Assembly (NCBI GenBank): GCA_027489105.1
Contig: JAIYAJ010000564.1
Coordinates: forward strand, 1-9,842
Direction: 5' to 3'
DNA from: Zymomonas sp.
GTDB lineage: Bacteria; Pseudomonadota; Alphaproteobacteria; Sphingomonadales; Sphingomonadaceae
Length of the DNA: 9,842 bases
Shown: piece by piece, positions 1 to 6,087 of the stretch
How the letters are laid out: each line of letters starts with the position of its first letter
How positions within the stretch are numbered: the stretch's first letter is position 1
Made by a program: the position numbers and the translations under genes
The notes under the pieces: model-generated
The model's database searches: none
Told to the model about the DNA's origin: nothing
The model's input: only the letters and a program-made list of their open reading frames with translations

Positions 1-171
1 CTGAAAACGACGCTGCGAGGCTGTATGCTCTGCGACGCGGAGGGAATGCACTGGCGGCTGACAGGTAGAGAGCTCCCCCAATGCGGAGAAACTACAAGGG
101 TGACGGTCGAAGGCGTTCGGACGGGCCTATCGGTGATCGACGTCTACTACCTGGGGAGAATGGAGGGATGA
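1..171 (+). CDS. 3' end of an unidentified gene (C-terminal 56 residues)
   Basis: Frame 1 is open from the first base to a TGA at 169-171, giving 56 residues; the start lies outside the window. The tail reads like alternating beta strands (for example WRLTGREL, TRVTVEGVRTGLSVIDVYYL) and has three cysteines, two of them in a CMLC pair. The strand pattern faintly recalls an OB-fold such as the NfeD C-terminus, but that is only an impression. Its stop overlaps the ATG of the next gene (ATGA at 168-171), the usual sign of translational coupling, which supports this frame as real coding sequence. The function cannot be assigned from this fragment. Confidence 0.55.
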   Translation: MKTTLRGCMLCDAEGMHWRLTGRELPQCGETTRVTVEGVRTGLSVIDVYYLGRMEG

Positions 172-617
172 ACGCTCCGCCGGGCATTCAGGTGGCGCAT
201 TGCCCCTACTGCGCAAGCATCCTGTTTCAGAGCCTGAAGCGGCACAAGATCCGCGGGTGCCTCAACTGCAAGCGACCGCTTGTGATCGCCCGCAACCCGC
301 TCGATCGCCGGCGCATCTACCGTATCCACAGCGTTCTGGACCTGGGAATGGGGTTCTATGCGCTCCTCACCGTTAGCCTGATCGCCTTCTTTCTGATGAG
401 CGGGCACGGCCTTACTGGGTTCGTAAAAGCCTTCAGCATCGCGTTGTTCATCGTCGGATCGGTGCTGGCCGTGGATGGCGTGCTGGCGCTGTGGACCGCT
501 CGAGACAAGACCTGGCGAAAGCAACGACGCGGAACTGCCGCGAGAATAATAGGCATAGGCAAGGTTGCTGCCGGTTTGATTGCCTTCACCATGGTCTTTG
601 TAGGCGTAACCCTGTGA
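168..617 (+). CDS. Small zinc-ribbon protein with three predicted membrane helices
   Basis: This 149-residue protein has an N-terminal zinc ribbon (Cys12, Cys15, Cys31, Cys34; C-x2-C-x15-C-x2-C) followed by about three hydrophobic segments near residues 60-78, 86-109 and 127-148, with a basic stretch (ARDKTWRKQRR) between the second and third. It is probably an inner-membrane protein with the ribbon on the cytoplasmic side. The frame is open upstream to an ATG at 81, but the ATG at 168 is preferred: it overlaps the previous stop as ATGA, has a purine-rich GGGGAGAA 7 nt upstream, and begins just before the first conserved-looking cysteines. I do not recognise a named family. It is likely the last gene of an operon entering from the left, because a strong terminator follows at 696-724. 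Confidence 0.75.
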   Translation: MNAPPGIQVAHCPYCASILFQSLKRHKIRGCLNCKRPLVIARNPLDRRRIYRIHSVLDLGMGFYALLTVSLIAFFLMSGHGLTGFVKAFSIALFIVGSVLAVDGVLALWTARDKTWRKQRRGTAARIIGIGKVAAGLIAFTMVFVGVTL

Positions 618-695
618 TGCAATTGTATGAAATTGTCACAGCTGGTTGAACGCCGGGGATGAAGCGCTATTCACGCCGCACGACCCAACCTTAGT

Positions 696-724
696 AGGCG
701 CTCCGCGGTGGAGCGCCTTTTTTT
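696..724 (+). terminator. Intrinsic (rho-independent) terminator
   Basis: A 9-bp perfect stem (AGGCGCTCC / GGAGCGCCT, 696-704 and 710-718) with a GCGGT loop runs directly into seven T residues at 718-724. The T-run lies on the + strand only, so it ends transcription of the zinc-ribbon membrane protein gene 79 nt upstream. No matching T-run follows on the minus strand, so it would not serve the gene that ends at 735. Confidence 0.88.
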
Positions 725-734
725 GTGATGGCGA

Positions 735-1112
735 TCACGAACCGCTGGGTTGGCCCTTGCCGTCCTTTTCTAATTTGGCAATTTGATCCCGATACTCAGC
801 AATCGCGGTCTCGAGAAAGCTTGGTGCATCAGGGGCTGGACGCTCATCGCGCAGCCGGCGTGCCCAGCGCTTGATGAAGGTGTCGATCGTTTCGAGTGCC
901 TGACGTGTGTGCTTGGGTGTCGTGATGTGCGTGTCATTCTCCATGATCGACGCGATGCAGATCGCCAGCACGTCGAGCACGTCATCCGCCGTGGCGACAT
1001 TATCATCCGACATGCTGGCCAGAGTTTGCATGATCGCAGGGACGATATGCGCCGCGATCGGCAGCTTGTCCTCGTCAGCGACGGTGAAATCAGGCGTAGG
1101 GCTCGCTGCCAA
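735..1112 (-). CDS. Hypothetical protein, 125 residues, mostly helical
   Basis: I do not recognise this protein. It is soluble, looks almost entirely helical (VLDVLAICIASIM; TRQALETIDTFIKRWARRL; ETAIAEYRDQIAKLEKD) and ends in a charged tail that could form a short coiled coil. The frame is open to an ATG at 1169, but a TTG at 1110-1112 is the better start: it has a perfect GGAGG 6 nt upstream, while the first 19 residues from the ATG are arginine-rich and look non-coding. The gene stands alone on the minus strand, divergent from the HEPN-like gene at 1407. A 12-bp perfect palindrome sits 25 nt upstream of the TTG. No terminator is evident at its 3' end. Confidence 0.6.
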   Translation of the reverse strand: MAASPTPDFTVADEDKLPIAAHIVPAIMQTLASMSDDNVATADDVLDVLAICIASIMENDTHITTPKHTRQALETIDTFIKRWARRLRDERPAPDAPSFLETAIAEYRDQIAKLEKDGKGQPSGS

Positions 1113-1136
1113 TGATAGCCTCCGGTGGATAGCGAT

Positions 1137-1148
1137 TGTCGATCGACA
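1137..1148. promoter_or_regulatory. Perfect 12-bp palindrome, possible operator
   Basis: TGTCGATCGACA is a perfect palindrome 25 nt upstream of the proposed TTG start of the minus-strand gene, where a repressor site would be expected. The CGATCG core is common throughout this GC-rich window, so chance is a real possibility; only the 12-bp length and the position make it notable. Confidence 0.25.
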
Positions 1149-1341
1149 TCTGCCTAGCGCCCAACGCATCCACGGCGAACGATTTCCGATCGGTAGAGAC
1201 GGTGTTGCCGTCGTTCGGTTATCGCCGCGGATTGGTTGGGGGTGGTGATGCTACGACGCCGGCAGCTATGCAAGGTCCAGCTCCTGGACACGTTTGTGGC
1301 GACGCTTCGGCAGATTGCGGAAGCTCCCGTCTAGGCGCGGT

Positions 1342-1347
1342 TATAAT
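1342..1347 (+). promoter_or_regulatory. Candidate -10 element for the HEPN-like gene
   Basis: A perfect TATAAT lies 60 nt upstream of the ATG at 1407 in otherwise GC-rich DNA. No good -35 hexamer is found at 16-18 bp; the nearest is TTGCGG at 1315-1320 with an overlong 21-bp spacer. The call rests on the -10 match and its position. Confidence 0.35.
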
Positions 1348-1406
1348 CGCGAAACATTCCGGCTAGACCGAAGCATCTCGGAACGCGATTTTGGAGCAAA
1401 TCGGCA

Positions 1407-1985
1407 ATGGTGAACTTCAGTAATTTCCGAACGCTGGATCCGGAAGCTGCCGATCTTGCACGCGATTTGATTGAAAATGCGGGTCGCCAACGCTCGTCCT
1501 TCATGTCGTTCATGAGTCTATGGATGGGCTTCAACGGTTGGATGGAATCGGTGACCGGGGCTGACCATGATGCCGCCATGATCACCGCTATCAGCGAAAA
1601 CCGCCGGGCAACCGACGCCTACGAACAACTGATGCGTGAAGACGATTTCCAGCGGCGTGTGTTGGCATTCTCGGAGCTATGGCCAGTGCTCAACGTCCGT
1701 GACGTACGCCAGAAGCTCGGTCGGGACGCCTTTTGGGCGCAGGAGCGCGATGAGCTGTTCGACCGCTGTCAGCGTGAAGGCGTAAAGATGCAGCCGCTTG
1801 GATGGACAGACGGCGACGTGCCAACTTGGCCGCAGCTGTTACGAGTCATTTACTGCGTTCGCTGTAACCTGTTCCACGGTGCGAAATCACCACAGCATGC
1901 TAGAGATCGCGACTTGGTACGGCGATCCGATCGGATCTTACGGCTATTCATTGAGCGCAGCGGCTGTTTCGAGTGGACCGACTGA
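1407..1985 (+). CDS. HEPN-like domain protein with R-x4-H motif
   Basis: This 192-residue soluble protein has the marks of a stand-alone HEPN domain. The C-terminal part has R-C-N-L-F-H (Arg152 to His157), the R-x4-H motif that forms the RNase active site in catalytic HEPN proteins, in the context YCVRCNLFHGAKSP, followed by a helix (LVRRSDRILRLFIE) typical of the fold. The N-terminal part has a helical FMSLWMGFNGWMESVTG segment often seen in such proteins. HEPN RNases cleave tRNA or mRNA in toxin-antitoxin, abortive infection and CRISPR-linked systems; many family members remain uncharacterised. No antitoxin-like partner (such as an MNT nucleotidyltransferase) lies beside it; the nearest gene is divergent and unrelated by sight. 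The ATG at 1407 has GGAG 10 nt upstream. The fold call is by motif, not by search. Confidence 0.65.
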   Translation: MVNFSNFRTLDPEAADLARDLIENAGRQRSSFMSFMSLWMGFNGWMESVTGADHDAAMITAISENRRATDAYEQLMREDDFQRRVLAFSELWPVLNVRDVRQKLGRDAFWAQERDELFDRCQREGVKMQPLGWTDGDVPTWPQLLRVIYCVRCNLFHGAKSPQHARDRDLVRRSDRILRLFIERSGCFEWTD

Positions 1986-2019
1986 TCGAGCTTACTGGAG
2001 CGTGCAAGCTCGAAAAGTT

Positions 2020-2050
2020 GGGCGGGCGTGGCCCGCCCGCTCCTTCGCTT
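2020..2050 (+). terminator. Possible terminator after the HEPN-like gene
   Basis: An 8-bp perfect GC stem (GGGCGGGC / GCCCGCCC, 2020-2027 and 2031-2038) with a 3-nt loop starts 35 nt after the stop codon. The downstream tract is only moderately T-rich (gctccttcgctttt), so termination strength is uncertain. A second, weaker inverted repeat (CGAGCTT / AAGCTCG, 1987-1993 and 2006-2012) precedes it. Confidence 0.45.
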
Positions 2051-2113
2051 TTGCGAACTCGATCGTTTGCGGGACGGCAGCTAAACAAGGGTCTCACTCA
2101 AACGCGGCCTGTC

Positions 2114-2148
2114 CGCTTTTCGCCAGGTCGCCTCATTGGCAAAAAGCG
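2114..2148. repeat. Long imperfect inverted repeat
   Basis: CGCTTTTCGCCAG at 2114-2126 pairs with 2136-2148 (TTGGCAAAAAGCG), with one C/A mismatch and one G-T pair, around a 9-nt loop. It lies in the non-coding spacer between the HEPN-like gene and the end of the minus-strand operon. Neither strand has a T-run after the stem, so it is not a standard intrinsic terminator, although it could protect or end transcripts arriving from either side. Confidence 0.4.
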
Positions 2149-2280
2149 TAAGCAGGCTAACTCTATTTGGGAGCACATTGCCAGTTTGCCTGAGCAGCGA
2201 GCACCGTGCAATGTCACCTAATCTGAGCAGAACCCACTCCGTTTAAGAGCAGAGGCCGCTGCGGTTGCAAGCGTCTCCAC

Positions 2281-2514
2281 CTAGCGCTTCAGAATAGGAA
2301 TGGGTGTTATCGTCGCATGCCCACGTCTCCTGCAGGCGGTGCAGCGAAGGCGAATCACAGCCTGCAGAACACCGCCGTCGAATCTGAAGCGAGCCAAAAT
2401 CTGATCGGCGGGGATGTTGATCGTTCGACCGCATTCGCAGACGATCCGCATGTCAGACCGCTGCTCGGCCCATTCTGCCAGAGTGGCGTAGTTGCCTTCG
2501 ACTTTACCCGGCAT
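2281..2514 (-). CDS. Small zinc-ribbon-like protein, last gene of the mutasome operon
   Basis: This 77-residue protein has four cysteines arranged as C26-E-C28-G and C58-T-A-C61, a likely zinc-binding site, within RIVCECGRTINIPAD and IRLRCTACRRRG. Similar short proteins seem familiar from sphingomonads, but I know no function; RNA or DNA binding or a structural ribbon are all possible. The ATG at 2514 has a good ribosome site (GAGG, 6 nt upstream). It starts 18 nt after the stop of the 95-residue gene and so should be co-transcribed with imuA-imuB-dnaE2. Confidence 0.68.
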   Translation of the reverse strand: MPGKVEGNYATLAEWAEQRSDMRIVCECGRTINIPADQILARFRFDGGVLQAVIRLRCTACRRRGHATITPIPILKR

Positions 2515-2532
2515 TTCTGGCCTCAGGGAAGG

Positions 2533-2820
2533 TCATGACGGGGTAACCTCCTCATAGCAGCCGGCGCGACGCAGCTGCCGCACGATCCCGTTGAACGCAG
2601 CAGTGACACCCTGAGACCGCCCGATCTCGTTCTCTTGCCCCGCCGCGTCCCAATAGCACGTCAGCGGCCACTTCTCCGGGCAATGTGGCAGCAGGCAGCG
2701 CAGCGCCAAGCGAACCTCCGGAACGTCGATGCGGGCCTCGGAGCATCGCGACACCCCACGACGAAGAATATGGACGGAGAGCGCAATCACGACGCGCTGA
2801 TGCCTCGGCAACTTCGCCAT
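2533..2820 (-). CDS. Hypothetical protein, 95 residues, directly downstream of dnaE2
   Basis: I recognise no named family. The core is CLLPHCPEKWPLTCYWDAAG followed by ENEIGRSQGVTAAFNGIVRQLRRAG, the second half reading as a helical, possibly helix-turn-helix-like segment. The first 30 residues are basic and helical. Its ATG lies 3 nt after the dnaE2 stop (TGA-TCC-ATG) with no clear ribosome site, so translation is probably coupled to dnaE2. That coupling and the dense, family-like sequence make it a credible gene. Its position in a LexA-controlled operon suggests, but does not show, a role in damage-induced DNA synthesis. Confidence 0.68.
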   Translation of the reverse strand: MAKLPRHQRVVIALSVHILRRGVSRCSEARIDVPEVRLALRCLLPHCPEKWPLTCYWDAAGQENEIGRSQGVTAAFNGIVRQLRRAGCYEEVTPS

Positions 2821-2823
2821 GGA

Positions 2824-5800
2824 TCAATGGAAGTCATGCGATTTGAACCGCATGACGTCCTCCGGATCCATGCCGTCGGCGTGCGGCGGCCAATATTGAT
2901 TGCGCGGGTCAGGGTTCCAGCCCTTGTCGCCGCGGTCGGGCGAACCCGGATGCTGAGCTGCGTCACCGCGCCCAGTGCGGTGCGGGAACGACATCTCGCC
3001 CACGCGGTGCAGGAGATCTCCGTGGTCGATGATCCGATCGCAGATGACGTGGATGACCTCGCCTTCCTTCTGCACCCTGCCCTTCAGCCCGACCATCGAC
3101 GCAGACATAATCGTGCGGCGCTGCGCCTCGAAGCGGTCGGGCCAGAGGATGCCGTTTGCTATTCCGGTCTCGTCCTCGATGGTGATGAACAGCACCCCCT
3201 TGGCCGAACCCGGCTTCTGGCGGACCAGAACGATGCCGGCGACTTCCACATGGCGGCCATCACGGATGTTGGCGAGATCGGCGCACTTGGTGACACCCCG
3301 CCGCCGCAGCTCGTCCCGAACAAAGGTGAGCGGGTGCGCGCGGAGTGACAGCTGCAGCGAGCGATAATCCTCGATCACCTCGCGCCCGTCGGTCAGCGGT
3401 CTCAGCGCGACCTCGGGTTCGAGCCCTTCTGCGCTGACGCTTTCCGCAATGCGATCGGCTGCGGCGAAGAGGGGCAGCGGCGCCTCGCCCAGCCCCCGCA
3501 CCTTCCACAGCCCTTGCCGGCGATCGGCGCCGAAGGCGTGGAAGGCATCACCGTCCGCCAGCTTCTCGATCGACGCGCGCTGTACCCCTGATCGCCGCCA
3601 CACCTCTTCCACGTTGCCGAACGGCGTGGTCCCCCGCGCCCCGACGATCTTGGCGCCATCGGCGTTGGAGAGCCCACGGATCTGCCGGAGGCCGAGGCGA
3701 ACGGCCAGATAGCGTCCGCTGGTCCTCTCGAGCGTGCAGTCCCAGCGGCTCGCGTTGATGCAGGGTGGCCGAACCTCGACTCCATGCTCCCGAGCATCCC
3801 GCACGATCTGCGCCGGCGCGTAGAAGCCCATGGGCTGGGCGTTCATCAGCGCCGCGCAGAACACATCGGGATGGTGGTGCTTCATCCACGCCGAAGCATA
3901 GGAGATCTTGGCAAAGGAGGCGGCGTGGCTCTCCGGGAATCCATAGGAGCCGAACCCCTCGAGCTGGCGGAAGGTGCGCTCGGCGAACTCGCGCGGATAT
4001 CCACGCTCCACCATGCCCTCGATCAGCTTCTCGCTGAAGTGCGACACGCCGCCGGTGAACTTGAAGGTCGCCATAGCACGGCGCAGCTGGTCGGCCTCGG
4101 CGGCTGTGAAGCCAGCGCCGACGATCGCCACCCGCATCGCCTGCTCCTGGAAGAGGGGCACGCCCAGCGTCTTCTCCAGCACGGCGCGGAGTTCAGGACG
4201 TGGGTACTCAGGCTTTTCGAGCCCCTCTCGCCGGCGGAGATACGGGTGGACCATGTCGCCCTGGATCGGACCAGGACGGACGATCGCCACCTGAATGACC
4301 AGATCGTAGAAGCGCTGGGGCTTCATGCGCGGGAGCATCGACATTTGCGCGCGGGATTCGATCTGGAAGGTGCCGAGGGTGTCCGCCTTCTGGATCATGG
4401 CGAATACCGCCGGATCGTCGTCCTGCAGATCCTTCAGCTCGACATGCAGCCCCTTGTCGGCCTCGAGCATGTTGAAGGCGCGGTTCATGCAGCCGAGCAT
4501 GCCCAATCCCAGAATATCTACCTTCATGAACTTGAGCGCGTCGATGTCGTCTTTGTCCCACTCGATGATCTGGCGATCCTCCATCGCCGCCGGCTCGATC
4601 GGCACCAGGTCATCGAGGCGATTATGGGTAAGGACGAAGCCCCCTGGGTGCTGGCTCATATGGCGCGGCACACCGATCAGCTTGCGGGCTAGTTCGAGCG
4701 TGAGGCGCAGGCGGCGATCGCCGATATCGAGGTTGAGCTCTTCGACCTGCTTCTCGCCGACGCCCTCGGCCGACCAGCCCCAGACTAAGCCAGCGAGTGA
4801 AGACGTCAGGTCCTCGGGCAAGCCCAGCGCCTTGCCGACGTCGCGCACGGCACCGCGCGCGCGGTAGCGGGTGACGACGGCCGTCAGCGCCGATCGATCG
4901 CGCCCATAGGTCTCATAGATCCACTGGATGATCTCTTCGCGGCGCTCATGCTCGAAGTCGACGTCGATATCCGGCGGCTCCCGGCGCTCGCCGGATACGA
5001 ACCGCTCGGACAGCAGCTCGTGCTTGATCGGGTCGATCGAGGTGACGCCAGGCACGAAGCAGACGCAGGAGTTGGCGGCCGCGCCCCGGCCCTGGCAGAG
5101 GATCCCGCGCCGGCGGGCCTCGCGCACGATGGCATAGACGGTGAGGAAATACGGTGCATAGCCCAGCTCACCGATCAGCTTCATCTCATGCGCGATCTGG
5201 TCGGTGTAGGGCCTAGGCACGTCGCCGTCGAACATCTGGTTCACGGCATCGGTCGCCAGCTGCTGCAGCGCCTCCTGCGCTGTCAGCCCGTCTATCAGCC
5301 GCTCGTGCGGATACTGATAGGCCAGCTCGCCCAGGTCGAAGGTGCAGGCGCGCGCGATGTCGACGCTGGCTTGCAGCGCATCGGGATAGCCGGAGAAGCG
5401 CCGCAGCATCTCCTCGGGCGATTTCAGCGCGCGATCGGCATTCACTTCGCGGCGATAGCCCAGCTCATCTACCGTGCATTTCTCCCGCACGGCGGTCACG
5501 ACGTCCTGCAGCAGGCGGGCGTCGGGAGCATGGTAGAGGACGTCGCCTGTCACGACCGCGCGCACGCCGGCACCGCCCGCTTGCCGAGCAAGCGCATCGA
5601 TCCGTACCGCATCGCCGGGACGACGACGCTGAAACAACGCCATGTAGCCACGGCGCCCATAGACCTTCTTCAGATCCGCGAGTGCAGCCAGGTTCTCCGC
5701 GTCCGCCTCGTGAGGGAGCAGGATGGCGACCACACCCTCAGACCAGGGCTCAAGGTCGTGCCAATGGAGAAGGCAGCCCCCCTTCCCTGCCCGCTTCTTG

Positions 5801-6087
5801 CCAACCGTGAGCAGCCGGGTGACGCGGGACCAGGCTGGCCGATCGGCCGGGTAGAGCAGAAGGCGGCGGCCGCACGACAGATCGACGCGCGTGCCGGCAA
5901 TCGAGCGGACCCCTGTCGCCTTCTGCGCCTCCCATGCCCGAACGACGCCAGCTACCGTGCCGATGTCGCTGATGCCGATTGCGGGATAGCCGAACAGCGC
6001 GGCAGCGGCGAACAGCTCGTCAGGGCTGGAGGCGCCGCGTAGCAGTGAGAAGTGGGTCAGCACCTGCAGCTCGACATAGCGGCTCAT
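2824..6087 (-). CDS. dnaE2: Error-prone DNA polymerase DnaE2 (ImuC)
   Basis: DnaE2 is a C-family polymerase III alpha-subunit paralogue that copies damaged DNA as the catalytic part of the ImuA-ImuB-DnaE2 mutasome and causes most damage-induced mutations in bacteria that carry it. The 1087-residue protein is full length. It opens with a PHP domain (YVELQVLTHFSLLRGASSP, residues 3-21) that has Q-V-L-T-H where replicative DnaE has an H-x-H-S metal motif. The palm motif PDIDVDF (372-378) and the third catalytic aspartate in KVDILGLG (Asp524) are intact. Helix-hairpin-helix sequence follows near 798-815 and an OB-fold near 947-1020; the C-terminus (SHDFH) matches the usual DnaE2 ending. The ATG at 6087 overlaps the imuB stop as ATGA and is chosen over an in-frame GTG at 6108. 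Confidence 0.96.
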   Translation of the reverse strand: MSRYVELQVLTHFSLLRGASSPDELFAAAALFGYPAIGISDIGTVAGVVRAWEAQKATGVRSIAGTRVDLSCGRRLLLYPADRPAWSRVTRLLTVGKKRAGKGGCLLHWHDLEPWSEGVVAILLPHEADAENLAALADLKKVYGRRGYMALFQRRRPGDAVRIDALARQAGGAGVRAVVTGDVLYHAPDARLLQDVVTAVREKCTVDELGYRREVNADRALKSPEEMLRRFSGYPDALQASVDIARACTFDLGELAYQYPHERLIDGLTAQEALQQLATDAVNQMFDGDVPRPYTDQIAHEMKLIGELGYAPYFLTVYAIVREARRRGILCQGRGAAANSCVCFVPGVTSIDPIKHELLSERFVSGERREPPDIDVDFEHERREEIIQWIYETYGRDRSALTAVVTRYRARGAVRDVGKALGLPEDLTSSLAGLVWGWSAEGVGEKQVEELNLDIGDRRLRLTLELARKLIGVPRHMSQHPGGFVLTHNRLDDLVPIEPAAMEDRQIIEWDKDDIDALKFMKVDILGLGMLGCMNRAFNMLEADKGLHVELKDLQDDDPAVFAMIQKADTLGTFQIESRAQMSMLPRMKPQRFYDLVIQVAIVRPGPIQGDMVHPYLRRREGLEKPEYPRPELRAVLEKTLGVPLFQEQAMRVAIVGAGFTAAEADQLRRAMATFKFTGGVSHFSEKLIEGMVERGYPREFAERTFRQLEGFGSYGFPESHAASFAKISYASAWMKHHHPDVFCAALMNAQPMGFYAPAQIVRDAREHGVEVRPPCINASRWDCTLERTSGRYLAVRLGLRQIRGLSNADGAKIVGARGTTPFGNVEEVWRRSGVQRASIEKLADGDAFHAFGADRRQGLWKVRGLGEAPLPLFAAADRIAESVSAEGLEPEVALRPLTDGREVIEDYRSLQLSLRAHPLTFVRDELRRRGVTKCADLANIRDGRHVEVAGIVLVRQKPGSAKGVLFITIEDETGIANGILWPDRFEAQRRTIMSASMVGLKGRVQKEGEVIHVICDRIIDHGDLLHRVGEMSFPHRTGRGDAAQHPGSPDRGDKGWNPDPRNQYWPPHADGMDPEDVMRFKSHDFH

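Larger units (their letters stand above)
1113..1406. other. Divergent intergenic region
   Basis: This stretch separates the minus-strand 125-residue gene from the HEPN-like gene. Short open frames cross it on both strands, but none has a convincing ribosome site or recognisable protein. It holds the 12-bp palindrome at 1137-1148 and a consensus -10 hexamer at 1342-1347; otherwise I see nothing specific. Confidence 0.5.
1986..2280. other. Spacer between converging genes
   Basis: The HEPN-like gene (+) and the mutasome operon (-) converge on this 295-base stretch. It holds the GC-rich hairpin at 2020-2038 and the inverted repeat at 2114-2148. Open frames here have no recognisable protein content, and I see no gene remnant or mobile element. 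No clear terminator for the minus-strand operon was found just after its last stop at 2281. Confidence 0.5.

Noticed and set aside
2552..2827. Alternative frame starting at TTG overlapping the dnaE2 stop
   Set aside because: The Arg/Ala-rich translation looks non-coding, while the competing frame (2533-2820) reads as a dense, conserved-looking protein.
3784..4692. Another long + strand open frame (302 codons) opposite dnaE2
   Set aside because: Same reason: dense conserved DnaE2 motifs on the other strand explain it, and the translation is low-complexity His/Arg/Leu-rich sequence.
4948..6042. Long + strand open frame (364 codons) opposite dnaE2
   Set aside because: It is antisense to a clear, full-length dnaE2. 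Long shadow frames are expected opposite GC-rich genes, and its protein resembles no family.
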